Below, piece after piece: positions 7,395-14,520 of a stretch of 14,520 bases of DNA. The position numbers and the translations under genes are program-made. Origin of the DNA: Myxococcales bacterium. Its GTDB lineage: Bacteria > Myxococcota > Bradymonadia > UBA7976 > UBA1532. Location of the stretch: the NCBI GenBank assembly GCA_020430675.1, contig JAGQJJ010000030.1:1-14520 (forward strand), given 5' to 3'. Within the stretch, counting starts at the first letter, position 1. Each line of letters begins with the position of its first letter. The notes beneath the pieces are model-generated. The model was not told the origin of the DNA and did not search any database. It worked only from the letters and a program-made list of their open reading frames with translations.

Positions 7395-8978
7395 TCAGAT
7401 CCAGGGAACTGCGGGACGAAGGCCCCCAAGGCCGGGCACCCGACCGAGCAGCTCACCGCCCACCGCCAGCGCGATGAACCAGGGCAGCAGGTCGTAGTCG
7501 ACCGCGGCGGCTCGCAGGGCGGGCGCGGCGATCTCGGGCTTGGCGCCGGGGCCGACCAGCCGGAACTGCGCGCCCATGATCGGCGCGCTGAGCGCCTTCC
7601 ACCACAGCCGCGGATCGCGAAACCGCAGCCCCTCGGGCCGGCAGCCGATCTCGCCGGCGAGCTGGTCGAGGATGCGCAGGAAGTCGGTCAGGCTCGCGAG
7701 GCGCTGCGCGTGCGCCGGAAACTGGCGCCGCGCCATCAGATCATCGGCGGTGATCGTCAGCCGCATGCGGTCGGCCCGCGGCAGCTTGACCTCGCCGCGG
7801 CAGAGCAGCGCAAACCACCGCGCCTGCATCTCGGAGATGGGCGGAATGGCGCCAAACGCGGGCCGGGCATAGCCGCCAAACGCCACCCGGTCGCCCAGCT
7901 CGGGGTGGAAGCAATGGCGGTACAGGTTCTCGCGCGGGCGCAGCGCATCCTGCCCGAAGCGCGCCAGCTCGGGCGCCAGATAGGGGAACGCGGGCCGGTA
8001 GCCGGTGGCGCAGATGACCACATCGGCGGCGAAGAACGTGCCATCGATGAACTCGACGCCATCCGGCCGAAATCGCGCGATGGCCGGTTTGCGCTGGCAC
8101 CCATGCTCGATGATGGCGCGCGCCACGCTGGCGTTCTTGGTGCCGAAGTCGGTCAACGAGCTGGAGCCCTGCTGCAGCTTGATGGCGGACAGGAACTCGA
8201 GCACCGGCAGGTCGGCGGCGCGGGCGAACTTGAGGCCCTGCCGCGAGCGATGGTTGGCGATATGCGGGCCAAGCCAATGCGGCAGCATGTGATGGATGCG
8301 CGAGGTGTCGAGATCGCTCGCGCCGACGTCGGGGAAGCGATCGGACAGCTCGGAGCGATTGCGGTGCACCAGGTGGCCAAACTGCCCGCGCAATGACACG
8401 ACCGTCGCGGCGGCGACGCGGGCCACCTCGAGGCAGATGTCGGAGCCGCTCTCGCCGCCGCCGACGATGACCACCCGCTTGCCGGCGTAGACGTCGGCGT
8501 GCTCGAAGCGGCGCGAGTGTATGATCTGGCCGCCGAAGGTCTCGGCGCCCGGCCACTGCGGCATCACCGTCTCGGCATGGGTGCCCGTGCAGATCGCCAC
8601 GCGATCGAAACGCAGCACCCCACGGCTCGCGCCCTCGCCCCCGAGGGTGACGGCGAAGCCCTCGCCGTCACGCGCGAGGCGGGTCACCGGCGTGTTCAGG
8701 TGAATACGCGGCCCCAGTTCGAAGTGCGCGATGTATCGGTTCAGGTAGGCGAGGTACTCATCGAAGTTCCAGATGCGCGGCGTGAGGTCTTCGGGCGGCA
8801 GGTCAGAGAACGACGTCGTGAGGTTGCTCGACGTCAGCCGCGCGCCGTCGTAGGGCCGCGCGAAGACCCCGCCGATCGCCGAGGCGGCGTCGAAACACTC
8901 GGCGTCAAAGCCGGCCTCGCGAAGCTCCTTTTGGAAGACCAGGCCCGACGGGCCGGCCCCGATCACCGCGATGCGCAT
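7395..8978 (-). CDS. FMO-like flavin-containing monooxygenase
   Basis: 527-aa NADPH- and FAD-dependent monooxygenase, first gene of the four-gene operon. Seen: the FAD Rossmann motif IGAGPSG (6-12), GGVF (36-39), the FMO fingerprint FGGQIIHSRRF (148-158; FxGxxxHxxxF), a second Rossmann motif for NADPH VVIVGGGESGSD (169-180) and ATGYRPAFP (324-332), the conserved C-terminal FMO motif. Such enzymes oxygenate nucleophilic N or S atoms, or act as Baeyer-Villiger enzymes. The length is at the long end for bacterial FMOs. Start: ATG at 8978, where the nucleotide-binding motif begins at once and AGGAG sits 4 nt upstream; the open frame runs further up to 9170 but that part is the intergenic promoter region. 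The gene is divergent from the P-type ATPase. Substrate unknown. Confidence 0.88.
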   Translation of the reverse strand: MRIAVIGAGPSGLVFQKELREAGFDAECFDAASAIGGVFARPYDGARLTSSNLTTSFSDLPPEDLTPRIWNFDEYLAYLNRYIAHFELGPRIHLNTPVTRLARDGEGFAVTLGGEGASRGVLRFDRVAICTGTHAETVMPQWPGAETFGGQIIHSRRFEHADVYAGKRVVIVGGGESGSDICLEVARVAAATVVSLRGQFGHLVHRNRSELSDRFPDVGASDLDTSRIHHMLPHWLGPHIANHRSRQGLKFARAADLPVLEFLSAIKLQQGSSSLTDFGTKNASVARAIIEHGCQRKPAIARFRPDGVEFIDGTFFAADVVICATGYRPAFPYLAPELARFGQDALRPRENLYRHCFHPELGDRVAFGGYARPAFGAIPPISEMQARWFALLCRGEVKLPRADRMRLTITADDLMARRQFPAHAQRLASLTDFLRILDQLAGEIGCRPEGLRFRDPRLWWKALSAPIMGAQFRLVGPGAKPEIAAPALRAAAVDYDLLPWFIALAVGGELLGRVPGLGGLRPAVPWI

Positions 8979-9009
8979 CTGACTCCTCGCCTGGACCAAC
9001 TGGCGCGGC

Positions 9010-9037
9010 AGACTAGCAGAAGCCACGCAAACCTCAA
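9010..9037 (-). promoter_or_regulatory. Candidate promoter for the four-gene minus-strand operon
   Basis: Read on the minus strand, TTGAGG (9037-9032), 16 nt, then TAGTCT (9015-9010), placed about 30 bp before the monooxygenase ATG at 8978. Both hexamers are imperfect. It lies back to back with the ATPase promoter in the 172-bp divergent region. Confidence 0.35.
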
Positions 9038-9053
9038 TGCCCAGCGCGGCGCA

Positions 9054-9082
9054 TTGCCCGCACGCGGCGGCCCGCGTATTGT
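9054..9082 (+). promoter_or_regulatory. Candidate sigma-70-type promoter for the P-type ATPase
   Basis: TTGCCC (9054-9059), a 17-nt spacer and TATTGT (9077-9082), followed by GCGCC, predict a start near 9089 and a leader of about 60 nt before the ATG at 9151. The -35 and spacer length match the element before the dehydrogenase gene. I see no clear operator palindrome of the kind expected for a metal-sensing repressor. Confidence 0.45.
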
Positions 9083-9150
9083 GCGCCGACCATGATCCCG
9101 GAAAGATCTCCCGTGCGCGCCGCCCCGATCGACCGGACTGCCGGTGCCTC

Positions 9151-11322
9151 ATGCTGATCGAGCTGGTCATCGCCGCGGGTGGCTACGGGGTATGGCGCAG
9201 CCTGCGGCGGCGATCGCAAGCGACGGCTGAGGCCGGGGCAAGCGAAGCGACGCCGCGAAGCGATCCGGCGCCGGCTGAAGGCGCCCTGAGCCGCTTCCTC
9301 GCCGTGGTTGAAGAGACCGGCGCCGACGCGCTCGACGAGGTCATCGATGGCCTGCGCGCGCGGTTCCGCCGCAAGTCAGACCCGTCTGAAGCGGCGGACG
9401 AGGCGGCGCTCACCGAGCAGACCCCGGTGCGACACGACGACGAGCCGTCCGAGGCCGAGCGCGCCCGCGAGCGGGGGCTTTTGCTTTCGACGGGCACGCT
9501 CGGCGCCGCGGTGCTCGGCATGACCGCGACGCCCGCGTTGCTGCCGGTCGCGCTCGTCGGCCTGATGCGCGGCATGGCGCTTCGCATCGACGCCGCGCTG
9601 ACGCAGGTGCAGACCGAGCGCCGGTTCGGCCTTGCCGGCATGGACGCGCTGGCGGTCACCAGCGTCTTTCTGCTCGGGCAGTTTGTCGCCGCCGCGGCGT
9701 TCGGCACGGTGCTGACGGGTCTGCACATCCTGATCGCCCGCACCCGCGACGAGTCGCGGCGCGATGTCGTCGATCTCTTTGGCGGCCTGCAGGACACCGC
9801 TTGGCGGATGGGAGCGGACGGCCAGACCCAGGAGGTCGCCCTGTCCCAGATCGACGCGGGCGACCGCGTGGTGCTGCGCGCCGGCCAGATCGTGCCGGTG
9901 GACGGCGTGATCATCGAAGGCACCGTCACCCTCGACCAGCGGGCGCTGACCGGCGAAGAGCACCCGGTCGAGAAGGGCGCCGGCGACGCGGTGCTCGCCG
10001 GCACGCTGATCGCGCAGGGCGTGATGGTGGTCGAGGTGCGCTCGGCGGGGCAGGACACGATCGCCGCCAAGGTGATCACTACGCTTCTGCAGACGACCGA
10101 CTACCGCAGCGCACTGGAGCTGCGAGGCCTGACCGTCGCCGAACGCAGCGTGCTGCCGATGCTCGCGGCCTCCGGGTTGACGCTGGCGTTGCTTGGGCCG
10201 AGCAGCGCGGCGGCGGTGTTCTTCTGCTCGTTCGGGGTGCAGACGCGGCTGACCGGCCCGCTGACGGTGCTCAAGCACCTGCGCACCGCGGCGCAGCGCG
10301 GCATCCTGGTCAAGGACGGCCGCGCGCTGGAGCAGCTCAGCGGCCTCGACACGATCGTCTTCGACAAGACCGGCACGCTCACCGAACAGACGCCCACCGT
10401 GGTGGCCGTGCACGTCCTGGGCGACGAAAGCGAAGACGGACTGCTGCGCTTTGCGGTCGCGGCCGAGTTCCGGCAGGCCCACCCCATCGCCGAAGCCATC
10501 CGCCGCGAGGCCGCACGGCGAGGCATCGTACCAACCGAGGGCGAAGCGCCGGCCTGCGAAGTCGGCTTCGGGGTCGGCACGCAGCTCGACGGACGGCAGG
10601 TGCGCGTGGGCAGCGCGCGGTTCATGGCGTCGATGGGGCTGCCGCTGCCCGCGGAGGCCGAGGCCATCCAAGCGGTGGCCATCGAAGCGGGCCATTCGCT
10701 GGTCTGGCTGGCGCTGGACAACGCCATCGAAGGCGCCATCGAGCTCGGCGCGACGGTGCGCCCCGAGGTGCCCGACGTCGTGCGCCGGCTCAAGGCGCGG
10801 GGGCTGCGCGTCATCATCATGTCGGGCGACCACGAGGCGGCCACCAAAGCGCTCGCCGACCAGATCGGCGTCGACGCCTGGTTCGCCGAGGTGCTGCCCG
10901 GCGACAAGGCCGATCAGGTCAGCGCCCTGTGCGACGCCGGCCGCCATGTGTGCTTCGTGGGCGATGGCATCAACGACGCCATCGCCCTCAAGCGGGCCAA
11001 CGTCTCGATCTCGCTGCGCGGCGCGACCACCCTCGCCGTGGACACCGCCCAGATCGTGCTGACCAACGATGACTTGAGCGCGGTGCTCGACCTGCTCGAC
11101 ATCAGTGACGCACTCGATGGCCGCATGAAGGTCAACTTCGCCGCCGCGACGGTGCCCGCGGCGCTCAACCTGGCCGGTGTCTATCTGCTGCACACCGGCG
11201 TCGCCATCAGCATGGCCTGGGCGCTCGGCGGCCTCGGCGTCGGCGCGGCCAGCGCCATCACCTCGGGTGAGGTCGATTCGACAGAGTCCGATGAGGCTGA
11301 ACAGGCGCCACATTTGAGCTGA
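9151..11322 (+). CDS. P-type ATPase, heavy-metal (P1B-like) class, noncanonical CSF motif
   Basis: 723-aa inner-membrane ATP-driven cation pump. Seen: A-domain loop TGEEHPVEKG (267-276), phosphorylation motif DKTGTLT (405-411, Asp405), the P1B-specific nucleotide-domain HP (444-445), MSGDHEAA (557-564) and the hinge GDGINDAIALKRA (604-616). Hydrophobic segments lie near 1-15, 112-140, 162-197, 333-365 and 663-705. Odd: the membrane metal-site triplet, normally CPC, SPC, TPC or CPH before the P-domain, is CSF (359-361) without the proline. The N-terminus has no CxxC metal-binding domain; a charged linker (about 20-108) is there instead. The final membrane segments also lack the usual metal-site patterns. 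The ATG at 9151 starts the first hydrophobic helix, though no good Shine-Dalgarno precedes it. Divergent from the monooxygenase operon, and no metalloregulator or chaperone gene is adjacent. The ion cannot be named; pump membership is certain. Confidence 0.9.
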   Translation: MLIELVIAAGGYGVWRSLRRRSQATAEAGASEATPRSDPAPAEGALSRFLAVVEETGADALDEVIDGLRARFRRKSDPSEAADEAALTEQTPVRHDDEPSEAERARERGLLLSTGTLGAAVLGMTATPALLPVALVGLMRGMALRIDAALTQVQTERRFGLAGMDALAVTSVFLLGQFVAAAAFGTVLTGLHILIARTRDESRRDVVDLFGGLQDTAWRMGADGQTQEVALSQIDAGDRVVLRAGQIVPVDGVIIEGTVTLDQRALTGEEHPVEKGAGDAVLAGTLIAQGVMVVEVRSAGQDTIAAKVITTLLQTTDYRSALELRGLTVAERSVLPMLAASGLTLALLGPSSAAAVFFCSFGVQTRLTGPLTVLKHLRTAAQRGILVKDGRALEQLSGLDTIVFDKTGTLTEQTPTVVAVHVLGDESEDGLLRFAVAAEFRQAHPIAEAIRREAARRGIVPTEGEAPACEVGFGVGTQLDGRQVRVGSARFMASMGLPLPAEAEAIQAVAIEAGHSLVWLALDNAIEGAIELGATVRPEVPDVVRRLKARGLRVIIMSGDHEAATKALADQIGVDAWFAEVLPGDKADQVSALCDAGRHVCFVGDGINDAIALKRANVSISLRGATTLAVDTAQIVLTNDDLSAVLDLLDISDALDGRMKVNFAAATVPAALNLAGVYLLHTGVAISMAWALGGLGVGAASAITSGEVDSTESDEAEQAPHLS

Positions 11323-11324
11323 TC

Positions 11325-11339
11325 CCGAGCCAGGCTCGG
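11325..11339. terminator. Perfect hairpin between convergent genes, possible bidirectional terminator
   Basis: CCGAGCC-A-GGCTCGG is a perfect 7-bp inverted repeat (a real hairpin would leave the inner pairs open). It fills most of the 23-bp space between the ATPase stop (11322) and the stop of the convergent REEG-repeat gene (11346). No T-run is present on either side, so efficiency is doubtful. Confidence 0.4.
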
Positions 11340-11345
11340 TCCGGG

Positions 11346-11765
11346 TCAATGCTCGGTGGCAATGAGCTCCGCGGGGCTCTGGGCCCGAAGACAGCGGGCG
11401 ATGGCGCGGCTGAGGGCGTCGGCGTCGGCGGCTTCGAGGTGTGAAGCGACGCCCGAGGGGATCTCGCCCCATTTTTCGGCGATCAAGCGCCGCAGAACAT
11501 CGCGCAAGGCCTGCTGCTGGCCTTCTTCCCGGCCCTCTTCACGGCCCTCTTCACGGCCCTCTTCGCGGCTGGCGGCCGCGACGCGCTCATTGTTGCGGGT
11601 GATCCACTTCTGCGCGTGTTTCTCGATGATCTCGTCCCACTCGAACATCTCGAACTCCTCAAGCTCTCGCGATGGCGGCAGCTCGGCGACCACCTCGATG
11701 ATGCGCTCGGCGTCTTCGCGCGAGCGGCACAGTTCGCAAGCATACCGGGTAGTTTCGACGCTCAC
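11346..11765 (-). CDS. Small protein with REEG repeat, resembling the tail of Rpn/DUF4351 nuclease-transposase proteins
   Basis: 139-aa predicted cytoplasmic protein. Seen: an acidic helical N-terminal part (ELEEFEMFEWDEIIEKH near 32-48), four REEG units (about 67-82), then an ALRDVLRRLIAEKWGEIP...L..AD.DAL..AIARCLRAQSPAELI region (about 86-135). The repeat plus this ending is the usual C-terminal arrangement of Rpn-family (PD-(D/E)XK) and DUF4351 proteins, but the N-terminal nuclease domain is absent. It could be a decayed remnant or a real small partner protein. Start: GTG at 11765 overlaps the TGA of the preceding gene (GTGA), the signature of a coupled operon and an argument that it is translated. 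A longer start at 11828 would overlap the upstream gene by 67 bp. Function not assigned. Confidence 0.6.
   Translation of the reverse strand: MSVETTRYACELCRSREDAERIIEVVAELPPSRELEEFEMFEWDEIIEKHAQKWITRNNERVAAASREEGREEGREEGREEGQQQALRDVLRRLIAEKWGEIPSGVASHLEAADADALSRAIARCLRAQSPAELIATEH
11521..11568. repeat. 12-bp tandem repeat, four copies
   Basis: Four consecutive copies of a 12-mer, consensus CCCTCTTCACGG, at 11521, 11533, 11545 and 11557. The middle two are identical and the outer two differ by one or two bases. On the minus strand they encode the REEG units of the small coupled gene. Copy number probably varies between strains because each copy keeps the reading frame. Confidence 0.85.
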
Positions 11766-12097
11766 CGCGGCGACTCGCCATCCCCGAAGACAAGTGCATG
11801 GAGTTGGCTGAAGACCGGGAGTGGACACCGCGCTGCGCCAAGCCGAGGGCGGACATCGGCCGAAGCCTTGACGACAACATTGCTGCGATAGAAGTAGGTC
11901 GGCTTGGTGAGGCGCATGGCACGACCAATGCGGCTCCGGTCGTCGATGAAAACATGGGGTAGATCACGCGGCGTCCCTGTTCCGCAGATCACGATCACGC
12001 TCTGCTCGCCGACTCGCAAGACATAGCCCGGACGCCACTTCTGGCCATGGAAGACGTCGATGGGATCCCGTTCAGTCGTCGAAGATGGGGGGGCCAA
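11762..12097 (-). CDS. PemK/MazF-like small protein (possible toxin)
   Basis: 111-aa predicted cytoplasmic protein. Seen: RPGYVLRVGEQSVIVICGTGT (a basic-Pro start, then two hydrophobic strands, residues about 24-44), a middle IDDRSRIGRAMRLTKPTYFYRSNVVV and an end with LG..RCPLPVFSQLHALV. This RPxxVLxV...V.V...T...GL.KPT.F...V...LG.L order is that of PemK/MazF-type SH3-like proteins, endoribonuclease toxins of type II systems. The family's N-terminal GDVY/FP strand is weak here, so the call is tentative. Start: TTG at 12097 with a strong AGGAGG (12109-12104) 6 nt upstream, inside the end of the previous gene; a GTG at 12115 is in frame but has no such site. It overlaps the upstream gene by 26 bp and the downstream one by 4 bp. 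The upstream 275-aa protein is far too big for an ordinary antitoxin. Confidence 0.5.
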   Translation of the reverse strand: MAPPSSTTERDPIDVFHGQKWRPGYVLRVGEQSVIVICGTGTPRDLPHVFIDDRSRIGRAMRLTKPTYFYRSNVVVKASADVRPRLGAARCPLPVFSQLHALVFGDGESPR

Positions 12098-12899
12098 ATG
12101 GCTCCTCCTGCCCACTGGCTTCCAGAGCTGCCAGCCGCGCCCGGTCGGCCTCGTACTGTGCGCTCATCTCGGCCATGTCAAGCGGCACGACCCCAAGGCC
12201 GGTCAGGTCAACCGTAACGCTGGGCAAGCCGGCGACCAGAGCCAGGTGTCGCCGCCGGCCGTCAATCATCGCCTCGACCAACGCCCGCCGAAGCCAGGGG
12301 TCGACGTGTGCGTTTGGTTCCGCCTTGGTGTCGAGGATCGCCAAAAGAGCCGCTTCGGCGCGCAATCCTCCAAGCACTGCGTGCCGCGCCCGCGGAGGGA
12401 ACGCAATGTCCCGAAACAGAGTGGCCAGATCATCGGGAAGCATATCGAGATTGGGCTGGGGTGCTGCCAAGAAATGCTGCTGCAAGGCCGCGACATACAC
12501 CGCCATCAGCCGGTCAAGAAGACGCGCTTCGGGTTTGAAGCTGTCACCGAACATCTCTGTGAAAGCACGCTCGTCGATGTGCAAACCTTCGGCGCCGCGG
12601 TGCACCTCAAGCTCGGCCACGAAGTTGGACAGCTCGGCGCCCAAGATGGCCTCAAAATGGTGCAAGCGCGTGTCTTCGGCGGCCTCGTCGAGCAACACGT
12701 CGAGGTGCTCTCGGTCTTCAGCAGCGAGGATGGGGCGGCCGACCGTTTCCGCCGCATACCGGAATAGATGCACCATCCGTCGCTGCGCAGGGGTGATCTG
12801 CGGCGCACAAAGCAGGTCGGCGACAAACGCAACGACGCGCCCGAGCACGTTCGGAATATTCGGACGGTCGAATAGTTCGGCGGTGAGCGTGGCGCTCAT
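12072..12899 (-). CDS. Hypothetical 275-aa helical protein, first gene of a three-gene cassette
   Basis: I do not recognise this protein. It reads as a mostly alpha-helical soluble protein with no signal peptide or membrane segment. Visible features: a hydrophobic helix VLGRVVAFVADLLCAP (18-33), acidic helical middle (60-120) with several conserved-looking His and Asp/Glu, a WLRRALVEAMIDGRRRHLAL segment (about 204-223) and an acidic C-terminal tail ending FGPPIFDD. Start: ATG at 12899 with GGAGGAG 3 nt upstream, a strong site; an upstream in-frame start at 12944 would read through that site. It overlaps the PemK/MazF-like gene, whose ribosome binding site is inside its last codons, so the two are co-translated. 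The GC content is lower than in flanking genes. It may be an antitoxin, a sensor or a partner of the small proteins. Confidence 0.7.
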   Translation of the reverse strand: MSATLTAELFDRPNIPNVLGRVVAFVADLLCAPQITPAQRRMVHLFRYAAETVGRPILAAEDREHLDVLLDEAAEDTRLHHFEAILGAELSNFVAELEVHRGAEGLHIDERAFTEMFGDSFKPEARLLDRLMAVYVAALQQHFLAAPQPNLDMLPDDLATLFRDIAFPPRARHAVLGGLRAEAALLAILDTKAEPNAHVDPWLRRALVEAMIDGRRRHLALVAGLPSVTVDLTGLGVVPLDMAEMSAQYEADRARLAALEASGQEEPFGPPIFDD

Positions 12900-12944
12900 C
12901 GACTCCTCCAACATAGGCGGCCAACAAGTCCAGCCGACGCCCAA

Positions 12945-12973
12945 AGGCTACGCGGAGCGCCTTTTCGCGGCAA
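12945..12973 (-). promoter_or_regulatory. Candidate promoter for the three-gene cassette
   Basis: On the minus strand TTGCCG (12973-12968), exactly 17 nt, then TAGCCT (12950-12945), about 46 bp before the ATG at 12899. It has the same layout as the two TTGCCC-N17 elements elsewhere in the window. Confidence 0.45.
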
Positions 12974-13071
12974 CTCCAACGAAAACAGACCCGTTTCGAG
13001 CGACATTCCCACACGCAATGCCGCACCAAGGTCGCGCGTTGTCGGGCGCCGCGCTGAGATCGCCGCAACGA

Positions 13072-13102
13072 TTGGGCCTCGACCCCACCGATCTCTTATG
13101 AT
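13072..13102 (+). promoter_or_regulatory. Weak promoter candidate for the MopE-repeat lipoprotein
   Basis: TATGAT (13097-13102) is a near-consensus -10 element 45 bp before the ATG at 13148. The best upstream -35 match, TTGGGC (13072-13077), is 19 nt away, longer than ideal. The rest of the 248-bp gap between 12899 and 13148 holds the cassette promoter and nothing else I can identify. Confidence 0.28.
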
Positions 13103-13147
13103 GACCGGGTGGAGGATTGTGCGGTTCGCCGCCCGAGGGGGTTGATC

Positions 13148-14520
<1,373 letters not shown>

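Noticed and set aside
9376..11472. 698-codon open frame on the minus strand
   Set aside because: It is wholly antisense to the P-type ATPase, whose motifs are intact, and its translation is low-complexity Arg/His/Gly/Ala, typical of GC-rich shadow frames.
12085..13101. 338-codon open frame on the plus strand
   Set aside because: Antisense to the 275-aa gene, which has a strong ribosome binding site and balanced composition; this frame is Ser/Arg/Ala-rich and crosses the intergenic region.

Overview
The window is about 14.5 kb of GC-rich bacterial chromosome, packed with genes on both strands. The partial lipoprotein at the right edge carries many CNGxDDDCDGxxDE (MopE-type) repeats, which are abundant in Myxococcota and relatives such as Bradymonadia. 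Together with the base composition and the 'Asp-Ser-Gly-Pro' spacer after the lipobox, this suggests a myxobacterium-like ('deltaproteobacterial') host. That placement is inference; no rRNA or other marker gene is present.

Layout. (1) 65-898, plus: a single-domain Sir2-family NAD-dependent deacylase. (2) 978-4507, plus: a stand-alone condensation-domain/PapA-like acyltransferase, then a coupled pair, acetylating acetaldehyde dehydrogenase (DmpF/MhpF type) and 4-hydroxy-2-oxovalerate aldolase (DmpG/MhpE type). The last two genes overlap by 8 bp and normally make a substrate-channelling complex yielding pyruvate and acetyl-CoA. (3) 8978-4511, minus: a tight four-gene operon encoding an FMO-like flavin monooxygenase, an aspartyl/asparaginyl beta-hydroxylase-type Fe/2OG enzyme, a PAPS sulfotransferase and a second Fe/2OG oxygenase. 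Its end converges on the aldolase with only 3 bp between stop codons. (4) 9151-11322, plus, divergent from the operon: a P-type ATPase of the heavy-metal class with no N-terminal metal-binding domain and a CSF triplet where CPC/SPC is expected. (5) 12899-11346, minus: three overlapping genes of lower GC: an unknown 275-aa protein, a small PemK/MazF-like protein starting at TTG, and a small protein with a REEG repeat that looks like the C-terminal tail of an Rpn/DUF4351-type nuclease. (6) 13148 to the right edge, plus: a MopE-repeat lipoprotein, open at the window end.

How the genes may work together. The aldolase/dehydrogenase pair supplies acetyl-CoA, and the preceding acyltransferase is of a type that uses acyl-thioesters. 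The minus-strand operon has three oxygenases and one sulfotransferase but no scaffold-building enzyme, so it looks like a tailoring set that oxidises and then sulfates a substrate made elsewhere. The cassette at 11.3-12.9 kb has the layout of a toxin-antitoxin or defence module and its members do not match a standard named system that I know. Three promoters in the window share the same TTGCC[C/G]-N17-TA[T/G]NNT shape.
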